Shown piece after piece: positions 19,310-27,292 of a stretch of 64,000 nt of DNA. Each line of letters begins with the position of its first letter. The stretch's first letter is position 1. This stretch comes from Kribbella sp. VKM Ac-2568 (lineage in GTDB: Bacteria; Actinomycetota; Actinomycetes; Propionibacteriales; Kribbellaceae). The DNA lies in contig NZ_SLVF01000006.1 of the NCBI RefSeq assembly GCF_004345365.1, positions 62,001-126,000 of the forward strand, given 5' to 3'. The translations under genes and the position numbers were made by a program. The notes beneath the pieces are model-generated. The model did no database searches. It was not told the DNA's origin and was given only the letters and a program-made list of their open reading frames with translations.

Positions 19310-19914
19310 GCGAGGCGCTCCGCGAACCGCGGCAGGACCGGAGCCGGGCGACCCGGCAGAAGCTCCTGGCGGCCGCGCTCGAGTCGCTCGCGGAGGTCGG
19401 GTACTCGGCGACCACCGTCGCGGTGGTCGCCGCTCGCGCAGGAGTATCCCGGGGCGCCGCGCAGCATCACTTCCCGACTCGGCAGGACCTTTTCGCGGCG
19501 GCTGTCGAGTACATGACCGAGGTGCGGCTGGCTGAGATTCGTGAACAGGCCGCCGGGTTGCCCAGTGGCGACGGGCGGACCGAGGCGATCGTCGGGATGC
19601 TCGCGGACGTCTACACCGGTCCGCTCTTCCGGGCTGCGCTGCATCTGTGGGTGGCGGCGTCCACCGAGGAGCCGCTGCGCCAGCAGATCGTCCGACTGGA
19701 GGCGCACGTCGGACGGCAGGCGCATCGGGCGCTGCTGGAGGTGCTCGAGGTCGACGAGCGCACGCCGGGGGTACGCGAGACCGTGCAGGGCGTGCTCGAC
19801 ATGGCCCGCGGACTCGGCCTGGCCGACCTGCTCACGGACGACGCTCGCCGCCGGCGAGGCATCGTCCGGCAGTGGGCCGCCATCCTGGACCAGGTGCTGG
19901 CTACAGGTCGCTAG
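19306..19914 (+). CDS. TetR/AcrR-family regulator of the acyl-CoA operon
   Basis: The 202-residue protein has the TetR helix-turn-helix at the N-terminus (TRQKLLAAALESLAEVGYSA, then VVAARAGVSRGAAQHHFPTR). The rest is a helical ligand-binding domain. GTG start in a GTGA overlap with the SDR gene. As the last gene of the operon it most likely senses an acyl-CoA and represses the whole set. Its 3' end overlaps the convergent NACHT gene by 14 bases, so the two messages are complementary there. Confidence 0.85.
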   Translation: MSEALREPRQDRSRATRQKLLAAALESLAEVGYSATTVAVVAARAGVSRGAAQHHFPTRQDLFAAAVEYMTEVRLAEIREQAAGLPSGDGRTEAIVGMLADVYTGPLFRAALHLWVAASTEEPLRQQIVRLEAHVGRQAHRALLEVLEVDERTPGVRETVQGVLDMARGLGLADLLTDDARRRRGIVRQWAAILDQVLATGR

Positions 19915-22252
19915 TGACCGGCCGGCTGGTGCGAGCGCCTCGAGCGGCGATGCGCTGGTCGACCTTCGCTGCGAGGGCCTCTGGGTCACAGTCGGCCAGG
20001 TGGTCGCGTACGAGCAGGTGGATGAACGCGTACTCGCCTCGCCCGGTCCTGGCCAGTAGATAGCGATCGGCCGCATAGCGGAGGAAGGCGCGGCGTCGCC
20101 ACGGCAGGTAGCCGCTCCACCGGAGCAGGAAGCCGTGCAGCAGCCGGGAGAGACCACCGGCGAACAGTGGAGCCCGCCGCCGCCAGGCCTTGGCCGCAAC
20201 AGCCCCGACCAGTACTCCGAGGGCCGCCTCGGGCTCGGCCGATCCGAGGCTCGCTCCTAGCGCCACTGCCACCAGGAGTGCGACGAGGACGCCGGCTGCC
20301 ACCCACGGATCCATCAGCCACTGGGCTCGCGGCCCTTCTTGAGACTCGTCGTTGTTGTGCGGGTAGACCAGGTGATCCATCGGCAGCGCCTTCACCAGAC
20401 GAATGCCCTGGGCAACTATCAGGCCGATCGCGAGACCGGCCACGAAGGCCGCGGGCGAGTCGGCCCAGGTGTAGCCGATCCAGCCGGCGGCGATCACGAC
20501 GACCAGCCGGACGGCGAGCAGCACTCTGCGTTGGATGCCGCCGGAGAGGACGTACTCCAGCGCGTAGGAGGATCCGATCGCCGCCGCAGCGAGGGCGAGA
20601 CCGAGCCACGGTGGTAGGCGCGAGACGACGCCCGCGCCCAGCAGGATCGAGCCGAGCCCGGCGACCGCGCCCATGCAGAGCATCACGGCCGTCAGCAGGA
20701 GGCGCGGCTGTTTGGCTCTGTCCTGGAGAACCCACCAGGTCCGTGGCCTGACGTGCACGAGCAGCAGCCCGTACGCTCCCACCGCCAGCCCCGCCGGTAC
20801 GCCGTACAGGGCTGTCGTGGCGAGGGTGGCGCCCCCGGTCAGGCCGGCGAAGAGGGCGGGGAGGCAGACCATGTGGGCCAGGTAGCCCACGGCGGGCAGG
20901 ACCAGGCCGTACCAGCCGTTCGGAGTCAGCCGGTTGGGGACCTCGATCCGGTCGCCCGATCGGGTCCTGGTCCACCAGGCGAGGCACCAGAGCGACCGGA
21001 TGACGGCGCGGGACTCGTACTGGCGACTGGCCGGGCGATAGCGGGCCAGCACCTCGGAGATGAAGGTGTCGAACAGCTCGCGCCGGTGGTCCGCCAGTCC
21101 GCCGGCGGCGATGTCGCGAGCGTCCCGGCCCTGGTAGGCGAGCGCCATGACGTTCAGCATCAGCGGTGAGTTGACCAGGTCCCACAGGTCTTCGTCCCGC
21201 TCGATGGCGGCCCGTGCACCGGCCAGCTCGCTCCCGCCGGACGCGAAGTAGTCGAGCACCTGGCGGCGGCTCAGCGGGCGGATGCGCACGGCGCCGTACA
21301 GCTTGAGGCGGTGATGGAGATTGTCGTAGTCCTGGCTGCGGCAGGTGACGGCCAGTTGGCCGATCAGGTAGCGACGGCCGAGCTCGGCCAGCACCGGCGC
21401 GAGCTTGTCTCGGTGGGGACCGGCTACCTCGTCAAGACCGTCCAGGAGGAGCGCGAGGCGGCCCTTGCGCAGCCAGACCCGGCCTACTGCGACAGGGATC
21501 TGGTACCGGTCGTTCAGCTCCTCGAGGAGCCAGCGGACGAACCCGGCGAGCAACGCGCTGTCACCCGGGTCGTCATCGGCATGCCGCCCGGTCGAACCGG
21601 TCCAGCCGGCCAGCCCGACCAGTACCGGGATAGGGCTGTCTGGATCGCTGTAGGCCTGCGCGGCCAGCGATCGGGCCAGTTCCAGCAGCAGCGTGGTCTT
21701 GCCGGAGCCCGGTGCGCCGAGGATCAGCATCGAGTCCTGCAGATCGTCGAAGGCCGCCACGATGTCGGCGTCCTCGCGGACCTCCGCAACGCTGCTACCG
21801 AGCGGCTGGACGAGCAGGTCGTACGGCCGGATCACCGCCTCCGGCCGTACGTCGAGCGCGAGGGCGAGCCTGGTCCGCGACGCCAGCGAGCCCGCGAACC
21901 GGTCGGCCAGGTAGCGATCGACCCGGGCCAGGGCGTTCGGGCGGTTCCGCGGCTGGTCCGCGGACCACGCCGAGTGGCCGACCGTTCGGCGGCTGCGGTA
22001 CTCGATCAGGCCGGTGACGACCGCGACCAGCCAGAGCACCCCGATCACCGGCCAGGTCCAGTCGACGTACGGCGCGAGGAAGTCCGGGGCGGTGCCGCCG
22101 GTGCCGACGTTGATCGCGATCGGCAGCAGCACCAGGGTCAGCGACAGCGTGAGGACGAGCAGGGCGATGCGGAGCAGCCCACGGATCCTCACCCACGGAG
22201 AGTATCGAGCCGGCGGTTCCCGCGTAGCCGCTCTCCGCGTTTCACCGGCCAC
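19901..22252 (-). CDS. Membrane-anchored NACHT-domain NTPase
   Basis: The 783-residue protein begins with two predicted transmembrane segments (about residues 28-48 and 66-84). A cytosolic linker leads to a NACHT NTPase: Walker A LGAPGSGKTT (about 178-187), Walker B LLLDGLDEV (268-276) and sensor-like LAVTCRSQDYDNL. A helical part (SPLMLNVMALAYQGRD) follows, then many hydrophobic segments (about 430-690) and a short cytosolic tail ending in FIHLLVRDHLADCD. NACHT proteins are STAND switches; bacterial ones include phage-defence proteins. Here the C-terminal sensor is replaced by a membrane domain. GTG start; shorter starts such as VRIRG are possible. It is divergent from the MFS gene. Confidence 0.8.
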   Translation of the reverse strand: MAGETRRAATREPPARYSPWVRIRGLLRIALLVLTLSLTLVLLPIAINVGTGGTAPDFLAPYVDWTWPVIGVLWLVAVVTGLIEYRSRRTVGHSAWSADQPRNRPNALARVDRYLADRFAGSLASRTRLALALDVRPEAVIRPYDLLVQPLGSSVAEVREDADIVAAFDDLQDSMLILGAPGSGKTTLLLELARSLAAQAYSDPDSPIPVLVGLAGWTGSTGRHADDDPGDSALLAGFVRWLLEELNDRYQIPVAVGRVWLRKGRLALLLDGLDEVAGPHRDKLAPVLAELGRRYLIGQLAVTCRSQDYDNLHHRLKLYGAVRIRPLSRRQVLDYFASGGSELAGARAAIERDEDLWDLVNSPLMLNVMALAYQGRDARDIAAGGLADHRRELFDTFISEVLARYRPASRQYESRAVIRSLWCLAWWTRTRSGDRIEVPNRLTPNGWYGLVLPAVGYLAHMVCLPALFAGLTGGATLATTALYGVPAGLAVGAYGLLLVHVRPRTWWVLQDRAKQPRLLLTAVMLCMGAVAGLGSILLGAGVVSRLPPWLGLALAAAAIGSSYALEYVLSGGIQRRVLLAVRLVVVIAAGWIGYTWADSPAAFVAGLAIGLIVAQGIRLVKALPMDHLVYPHNNDESQEGPRAQWLMDPWVAAGVLVALLVAVALGASLGSAEPEAALGVLVGAVAAKAWRRRAPLFAGGLSRLLHGFLLRWSGYLPWRRRAFLRYAADRYLLARTGRGEYAFIHLLVRDHLADCDPEALAAKVDQRIAARGARTSRPVTSDL

Positions 22253-22373
22253 CCCGGTGCCATCGCTCGAGCCGCGGTCAGGACGTCAGTAGCGTTTCGT
22301 CTGGCGGTCCTGTCCCAACTGGCGGTCCGGGGCTCGGGGAAACGTTGTCCCGTCACGTAGGTTTCCCTTTGTC

Positions 22374-23822
22374 ATGACTACTGAGCGGATCGACCGGGCG
22401 AGCGTGGGGCTGCGGTCTGAGCGTGGACCGATCCTGCTCGCGGTGATGCTGAGCGTCGGCCTGGTGGCGATCGACGCGACCATCCTGGCGACCGCGGTGC
22501 CGTCCGTGGTCGAGGACCTCGGCGGGTTCACCCAGTTCCCCTGGCTGTTCTCGATCTACCTGCTCGCCCAGGCAGTCTCGGTGCCGATCTACGGCAAGCT
22601 CGCGGACCTGCGCGGCCGCAAGCCGCTGATGCTGCTCGGCGTCGCGCTGTTCGTGCTCGGCTCGGTGCTCTGCGGGTTCGCCTGGAGCATGTCGGCGCTG
22701 ATCGCGTTCCGGCTGGTCCACGGGCTCGGCGCGGGCGCGATCCAGCCGATCGCGATGACGATCGTGGGCGACATCTACTCGGTCGCCGAACGCGCCAAGG
22801 TGCAGGGCTACATCGCCAGCGTCTGGGGCATCGCCTCGTTCGTCGGGCCGACGCTGGGTGGCGTCTTCTCGGACTTCATCTCCTGGCGCTGGATCTTCTT
22901 CGTGAACGTGCCCCTCGGCCTGGCCGCCTGGTGGGTGCTGTTCCGGCGGTTCCACGAGGACGTCAAGGTGACCACCCGGCACAAGATCGACTACGCGGGC
23001 ACGATCCTGCTCGCCGTCGGTGGTTCGTTGCTGCTGCTCGGTCTGCTCGAGGGAGGCGTGATGTGGTCCTGGGACTCCCCGACCAGCATCGTGATCCTGG
23101 CCCTCGCGGTACTCCTGCTGGTCGCCTTCGGGTTCGTCGAGCGCCGTGCGGCCGAGCCCGTCCTGCCTCTGTGGGTGCTGGAACACCGGGTGCTGAACTC
23201 CGCGAACTCGGCCGCGCTGCTGATCGGCGTACTGATGATCGGGCTGGCGACGTACGTGCCGCTGTATGCGCAAGGGGTGCTCGGGACGTCGGCGCTGGTG
23301 GCGGGGTTCGCGCTTGCGGCGATGACGCTGGGCTGGCCGATCGCGGCGTCGTTCGCGGGGCGGATCTACCTGCGGCTCGGGTACCGCACGACGATGCTGC
23401 TCGGTGCGGTGATCGTGGTGGTCGGCGCCGCGCTGCTGCTGACGGTGCGCTCGGACAGCTCGGTGCTCTATCTCGCACTCGCCTGCTTCGTGATCGGCCT
23501 CGGTCTCGGCTTCTCCGCCTCACCCGGCATCGTCGCCGCCCAGTCGTCCGTGGACTGGCGCAGCCGCGGCGTGGTGACGGGCGCGAACATGTTCGCCCGG
23601 TCCGTCGGCAGCGCGATCGGCGTCGCCATCTTCGGAGCCGTCGCCAACGGTGTCGTGGCCTCCCGCCTCGGCGACAGCCACGACGACCTGGAGAACCTCC
23701 CGGGCCACATCCTCGCCCCCGCGATCCACGACGTGTACTACGGAGCCGGAGTCGCCGCACTCCTTCTGGTCGTGGCCGTCAGCTTCATGCCGAAGCGCGT
23801 GGCCGAGCAACCTCGCGCCTGA
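22374..23822 (+). CDS. MFS drug:H+ antiporter, DHA2-type (EmrB/QacA-like)
   Basis: The 482-residue protein has many transmembrane helices (about 14 predicted by eye). Helix 1 carries the DHA2 pattern LSVGLVAIDATILATAVPSV and the loop after helix 2 holds GKLADLRGRKPLM. Motif C-like GIASFVGPTLGG is in helix 5. Such proteins export drugs or metabolites using the proton gradient; the substrate cannot be predicted. The gene starts 122 bases from the divergent NACHT gene. No clear Shine-Dalgarno sequence is visible; TAGGTT lies 10 bases upstream of the ATG. Confidence 0.85.
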   Translation: MTTERIDRASVGLRSERGPILLAVMLSVGLVAIDATILATAVPSVVEDLGGFTQFPWLFSIYLLAQAVSVPIYGKLADLRGRKPLMLLGVALFVLGSVLCGFAWSMSALIAFRLVHGLGAGAIQPIAMTIVGDIYSVAERAKVQGYIASVWGIASFVGPTLGGVFSDFISWRWIFFVNVPLGLAAWWVLFRRFHEDVKVTTRHKIDYAGTILLAVGGSLLLLGLLEGGVMWSWDSPTSIVILALAVLLLVAFGFVERRAAEPVLPLWVLEHRVLNSANSAALLIGVLMIGLATYVPLYAQGVLGTSALVAGFALAAMTLGWPIAASFAGRIYLRLGYRTTMLLGAVIVVVGAALLLTVRSDSSVLYLALACFVIGLGLGFSASPGIVAAQSSVDWRSRGVVTGANMFARSVGSAIGVAIFGAVANGVVASRLGDSHDDLENLPGHILAPAIHDVYYGAGVAALLLVVAVSFMPKRVAEQPRA

Positions 23823-23827
23823 CTTCC

Positions 23828-24703
23828 TCAGGCGCCGCGGGACTCGGCTAGGCGGCGGATCCAGTAGCGGAACCAGGCGGGACCGTAGGGGATGTACACG
23901 CGGGTGGGGATATCCCGAGAGTGCAGGGCGTCCAGGGTCTCGGGGCGGACACCTAGTAGTTGTTCCACCGGGACTGGGCCGAGTGCGAGCAGTACTGCTT
24001 CGCGTATGCGCCCGTCGTGGGTGGCTAGGGACCACCTGCCACCGGATGCGGCCAACTGGTGGGCCAGGCGGAGGTACGCGATGTCCGTGGGTTCGCCGTA
24101 CGGGTGGGCGCCAGTCGGCTCGACGTACGCGCCCTTGACGAGACGGACCTGTACTCCGGCGGAGATGAGAGCGTCGACGTCATTCGCTGAGCGCAGGAGG
24201 TTCGCCTGGACCGTGGCGCCGAGGCGATCGGCCAAGCCGCGACTGGCTACCTCCAGCACGCACTGCTGAATCTTGTCCGTGCGAGCGGTGTCCTCGGCGC
24301 CTATCTGGAGCAAGCGGCCGGGTGGAAGTGCTTCGGCGATCCTTGCGACCAGGTCAGCAGCACCGGCCGGGTCCACGTCCAGAGCGAGGTGCGAGAGGTC
24401 CAGCGACAACCAGACGTCAGCCGGAGGCTCCGGTACCAGCTTGGCCAGTTCCAGGTATTCGTCGACGACTCGAGCCGCGTCTGCCGGGTCGGTGGACAGC
24501 TCACCGAACAGGTCGACGCTCACGCCGTGGCCCTTGCCCAACTGCTCGGCGACGACCTCCAGCGCCTCGTCACGAGTCCGGCCGGCCACATACCGCGAGG
24601 CAGCCCGCCAGGCGTTCTCCTCGCCGCCCGGCAGTCCCTTGACCAGTTGTTCGACTCGCTCGTTGGTCGCCAGCTTGAAGAGGATCGCCCGGTCTGCACG
24701 CAT
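23828..24703 (-). CDS. Proline dehydrogenase (monofunctional)
   Basis: The 291-residue protein oxidises proline to pyrroline-5-carboxylate with FAD. It has the barrel features of monofunctional bacterial ProDH: LSLDLSHLALDVDPA, LLQIGAEDTARTDK, GVQVRLVKGAYVEP (about residues 183-196), SLATHDGRIREAV and the C-terminal YIPYGPAWFRYWIRRLAES. The last segment holds the arginines that bind the proline carboxylate. No partner P5C dehydrogenase is nearby. The ATG at 24703 is chosen because sequence upstream of it is the divergent promoter region. It is nearly back-to-back with the NUDIX-GNAT gene. Confidence 0.85.
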   Translation of the reverse strand: MRADRAILFKLATNERVEQLVKGLPGGEENAWRAASRYVAGRTRDEALEVVAEQLGKGHGVSVDLFGELSTDPADAARVVDEYLELAKLVPEPPADVWLSLDLSHLALDVDPAGAADLVARIAEALPPGRLLQIGAEDTARTDKIQQCVLEVASRGLADRLGATVQANLLRSANDVDALISAGVQVRLVKGAYVEPTGAHPYGEPTDIAYLRLAHQLAASGGRWSLATHDGRIREAVLLALGPVPVEQLLGVRPETLDALHSRDIPTRVYIPYGPAWFRYWIRRLAESRGA

Positions 24704-24742
24704 ACCTGGAGTCTGCCAGCTAGGGGCAGACCCGGCGGAGTC

Positions 24743-24758
24743 TAGGTTGGTGGGCATG
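24743..24758 (+). promoter_or_regulatory. Putative leaderless promoter of the NUDIX-GNAT gene
   Basis: TAGGTT (24743-24748) fits the actinobacterial -10 pattern TANNNT and ends 7 bases before the ATG at 24756. No Shine-Dalgarno sequence is present. A clear -35 box is not seen. The same 52-base gap must also hold the promoter of the divergent proline dehydrogenase gene. Confidence 0.4.
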
Positions 24759-25799
24759 CGGCCAGTGGATTGTGTCGGGGCTCTGATCCGGGACGAGCAG
24801 CATCGGGTGTACGTGCATCGCCGTACTGCGGACCGCCGGTTGTTCCCCGGGATCTGGGACATCGTCGGAGGTCACCTGGAGGACGGGGAGACGCCGGAGC
24901 AGGCGCTGGCGCGGGAGGTCGAGGAGGAGACCGGGTGGCGGGTCCGGGAGATCGTCGCCACGGTCACCGACTGGGAGTGGGAGCACCAGGGACGGATCCG
25001 CCGTGAGCTCGACTACCTGGTGACGATCGACGGGGATCTGCGGCAGCCGCGGCTCGAAGAGGGCAAGCACGACGGGAACGCCTGGGTCGGGCCGGACGAC
25101 CTCGAACTGCTGATGCTGAACCGGACGGATGGGGATCGCCGACTGCGGGACATCGTGGCGCACGCGGTACGGACCAGGTTCACCGAGCGGCTGCGGCTGG
25201 AACCAGTCACCGGTCCAGGGGAGGTCCTGCCCGGACATGCAACGGACCTCGAGCGTCTGCTGAGCGATCCCTGGGTGGCCGAGTGGTACGGCGGCGCCTG
25301 GTCCACCGAGGAGTCCGTACTGCGCTCCGCCGCGATGCACGCCGCCTGGGAACACGACGGCGTGAGCAAGTGGATGGCCTACGAGCCCGCCGCCGGGTTG
25401 GTCGGGCGAGGCGGGTTGTCGCGGCTGCCTGCCGACGGAGCGGTGACCTCGGCTATCACGGAGTTGCTGGACTCGGCTGGGTCGGATGGGTCGGGGGGTG
25501 AGTCGCTCGGGGAGGTGTGGGCGGCGGATCGGCTCGAGCTCGGGTGGGCGTTGCTGGGCGAGGCTCGGGGGTGTGGGTACGCCACAGAGATCGGGCGGGC
25601 CGGGCTGGAGTTCGCCTTCGCGACGCTGCGGGCGGGTGCTGTGATCGCATTCACCGAACGCCACAACCGGGCCTCGCGTGCGGTGATGGAACGCCTCGGG
25701 ATGAAGTTCGCCGGGGAGATCCGGACCGGGGGCCTGCACGAAGGACAGACCGGCGTCCTCCCGGACGCCCCTTTCGCGGTCTACGTGCTCCGCGCCTAG
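24756..25799 (+). CDS. NUDIX hydrolase fused to GNAT acetyltransferase
   Basis: The 347-residue protein joins two enzymes. Residues 1-140 form a NUDIX domain of the isopentenyl-diphosphate isomerase-like type (VDCVGALIRDEQHRVYVHRR). Its NUDIX box runs from GGHLEDGE to REVEEETGW and has the expected glycine, arginine and glutamates. Residues 150-347 form a GNAT domain of the RimJ/L type (ATDLERLLSDPWVAEWYGG, ELGWALLGEARGCGYATEI, RHNRASRAVMERLGMKF). Each would normally be a separate gene. The substrate pairing is unknown; a linked step on a nucleotide-type metabolite is one possibility. Confidence 0.85.
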   Translation: MRPVDCVGALIRDEQHRVYVHRRTADRRLFPGIWDIVGGHLEDGETPEQALAREVEEETGWRVREIVATVTDWEWEHQGRIRRELDYLVTIDGDLRQPRLEEGKHDGNAWVGPDDLELLMLNRTDGDRRLRDIVAHAVRTRFTERLRLEPVTGPGEVLPGHATDLERLLSDPWVAEWYGGAWSTEESVLRSAAMHAAWEHDGVSKWMAYEPAAGLVGRGGLSRLPADGAVTSAITELLDSAGSDGSGGESLGEVWAADRLELGWALLGEARGCGYATEIGRAGLEFAFATLRAGAVIAFTERHNRASRAVMERLGMKFAGEIRTGGLHEGQTGVLPDAPFAVYVLRA

Positions 25800-26230
25800 C
25801 GGTCCAGAGCGGACACGAAGCGGGTCAGGAGGGTGGCGAAGGCGGCTTTGTCCGCCTCGGACCATTCCTCCATCGCGGTAGCGAAGCGGGCGCGACGGAT
25901 GGCGTGGACAGCATCCAGCCTCGCTCTGCCGTCGTCGGTGAGCACCAGATTCGTCCGCCGGCCGTCCAGTTGATCGGCCTCGCGGCGGACCAGGCCGGCC
26001 ACCACCGCGGCCGCGACCAGCTTGCTCGCGCGAGGCTGGTCGACGCTGAGCGCCTCGGCGACCCCGTTGACCCCGATCAGTTCGTCTTCGGCCGCCTCGA
26101 GCGCGTCGATCACCTGCTGGATCGCGTTGTCCCGCGGCGCCATCCCCACCTCCCGGGCGAGCGTCCGGCGCGCCTGGCGCCGGCGGATGACGACCATCGC
26201 GGCCTCCACCTCGGCGACTGGGTCGACCAT
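25796..26230 (-). CDS. MarR-family transcriptional regulator
   Basis: The 144-residue protein reads as a MarR winged helix: IGVNGVAEALSVDQPRASKL as the helix-turn-helix and LVRREADQLDGRRTNLVLTD as the wing with its D-R signature. A dimerisation helix is at the C-terminus (KAAFATLLTRFVSALDR). The ATG at 26230 has a GAGGAG ribosome-binding site 4 bases upstream; the longer frame is not supported. The stop overlaps the NUDIX-GNAT stop by 4 bases. It is divergent from another MarR-like gene with only 28 bases between starts, so both are probably controlled from one site. Confidence 0.8.
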   Translation of the reverse strand: MVDPVAEVEAAMVVIRRRQARRTLAREVGMAPRDNAIQQVIDALEAAEDELIGVNGVAEALSVDQPRASKLVAAAVVAGLVRREADQLDGRRTNLVLTDDGRARLDAVHAIRRARFATAMEEWSEADKAAFATLLTRFVSALDR

Positions 26231-26243
26231 GCCACTCCTCAGG

Positions 26244-26267
26244 TATATGCTCATCGACATGTATATG
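26244..26267. promoter_or_regulatory. Divergent promoter between two MarR-like genes
   Basis: On the plus strand TATGCT (26246-26251) ends 7 bases before ATG 26259, giving a leaderless message. TATATG occurs twice, 18 bases apart (26244-26249 and 26262-26267). On the minus strand the same region offers TATACA as a -10 box, leaving a short leader with a GAGGAG site for the other gene. Confidence 0.45.
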
Positions 26268-26681
26268 GCAGGTGACAACAAGCCTATCGGGTGGTGGATC
26301 AAGGAAGTGGACCGGCTGCTAGAGCTGTCGTTCGAGCAGGTCCTCGCGGCCGACGGGGTGAACCGGCGGCAGTGGCAGGCGCTCAACGCGGCCCGCGGCG
26401 GGGAGCCGATCGAGGTCGCGCTGGCGCCGTTTCTGGCCGCCGACCCGGCCGGGCTCGCCGCGGTCACGGAGCCGCTGACCGCTCGCGGCTGGCTCGACGA
26501 CGCGACCCGGCTGACGCCGGCCGGAGCGACCGCGCTCGCGGCGCTGACGGAGAAGGTCCAGGCGGAGCGCCGCCGGATCACCAACGGCATCGTCGACTCG
26601 GAGTACCTGCAGACGATCGACGTACTGCGCCGGATGGCGGTCAACTTGGGTTATCAGCCCACAAATGGCTCCGCTGTGTGA
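26259..26681 (+). CDS. MarR-like winged-helix protein
   Basis: The 140-residue protein begins MYMAGDNKPIGWWIKEVDRL and has RRQWQALNAARGGEP as the start of the core, and TARGWLDDATRLTPAGATAL where the wing of MarR proteins lies. This variant, with a WW motif at the N-terminus and lacking the canonical DxR wing, is frequent in Kribbella and Streptomyces and is usually called MarR. The start at 26259 is chosen because of the leaderless promoter 7 bases upstream. An 18-base-pair hairpin begins inside its last codons. Confidence 0.65.
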   Translation: MYMAGDNKPIGWWIKEVDRLLELSFEQVLAADGVNRRQWQALNAARGGEPIEVALAPFLAADPAGLAAVTEPLTARGWLDDATRLTPAGATALAALTEKVQAERRRITNGIVDSEYLQTIDVLRRMAVNLGYQPTNGSAV

Positions 26682-26999
26682 CCGCCCAGGCGCGGCGGTC
26701 GCACAGCGGAGTCGGCCACCTCGGAGTGTGGCTCGTGGTGAGGTGTCACGAGCCACTAGCTCCGCCCAGCCCGAGGTGTCGGCCAGGAGGTGGGCCTTGG
26801 AACGGCTGGGCGGCGGCGATACAGGGACTCAACCGCCGGCCCAGCCGGGCCGGTGGGCGGTGCGGTCCGGAGCTGAGGAGTGCTCCGGACCGCACCTCTG
26901 GTTTCGTCCGGGACTGAGGAGTGTCCCGGACCTTCATTCGCCACTCCTGGACGTGAGGAGACCCCAGGAGCAACCACCGGATCTGAGGAGGATCCGGTG
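26669..26999. ncRNA. Candidate structured RNA: array of hairpins with GAGG loops
   Basis: This stretch has no convincing gene and is filled with inverted repeats. Stems and loops: 26669-26686/26694-26711 (18 bp, one G-T wobble); 26728-26737/26747-26756 (10 bp, loop GTGAGGTGT); 26762-26771/26804-26813 (10 bp) enclosing 26781-26784/26793-26796 with loop AGGAGGTG; 26836-26842/26847-26853 (7 bp); 26859-26873/26882-26896 (15 bp, loop TGAGGAGT); 26906-26914/26923-26931 (9 bp, loop TGAGGAGT); 26944-26950/26964-26970 (7 bp, loop holds GTGAGGAG); 26975-26983/26991-26999 (9 bp, loop TGAGGAG). Stems differ in sequence but stay paired, while loops are kept. The transcribed strand is unknown: plus gives GAGGAG loops, minus gives CTCCTC loops. 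Confidence 0.6.
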
Positions 27000-27002
27000 A
27001 GC

Positions 27003-27197
27003 TCAGATGTTGTCTGTGTCCGGCTGCGGGCCGAGGATGTCGTTCGTGACCCGGAGACCGGCGAACCGCCTCCGCATTGCCTGCTCGTACCGCACCGCCA
27101 GCGGTGCTTCCGCGACGTACTGCGCGATGACGTGCTCGCCGAACCAGACCCGCACTCTGCGGCGGTGCTGCCTCGACGTCATTTCTGCAACAGTCAC
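27003..27197 (-). CDS. Small basic hypothetical protein
   Basis: The 64-residue frame has GTG start (27197) with GGGTGAG about 7 bases upstream. The N-terminal half is arginine-rich (SRQHRRRVRVWFGEHVIAQY) and the rest reads LAVRYEQAMRRRFAGLRVTN. I recognise no family. It ends 3 bases from the hairpin array and is divergent from the XRE-TPR regulator, so the iterated GGAC repeat could control it too. Base composition is like its neighbours. Confidence 0.45.
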   Translation of the reverse strand: MTVAEMTSRQHRRRVRVWFGEHVIAQYVAEAPLAVRYEQAMRRRFAGLRVTNDILGPQPDTDNI

Positions 27198-27229
27198 TGC
27201 TTGCTCACCCCGTAACTATCGGACCTTGC

Positions 27230-27250
27230 AACCAGTTGGACTCACTGGTT
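27230..27250. promoter_or_regulatory. Inverted repeat AACCAGT-N7-ACTGGTT
   Basis: Perfect 7-bp arms lie in the divergent gap between the small basic gene (-) and the XRE-TPR gene (+), about 40 bases upstream of the iterated GGAC repeat. It resembles a dimeric operator. Confidence 0.4.
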
Positions 27251-27292
27251 GTCATGGCAGTAATGGTGCACAGACCGACCGTGACCGCTCTA

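Noticed and set aside
26669..26711. Simple intrinsic terminator of the MarR-like gene as the full explanation
   Set aside because: The first hairpin could end that transcript, but seven further hairpins with kept loops are not explained by termination.
26669..26999. CRISPR array at the hairpin region
   Set aside because: Repeats are not identical units with spacers. Only short loop motifs are conserved, stems differ, spacing is irregular and no cas gene is nearby.
26728..26999. CsrA/RsmA-type titrating RNA
   Set aside because: Loops with AGGA resemble CsrA sites, but CsrA is generally missing from actinomycetes and none is seen here, so I do not assign it.
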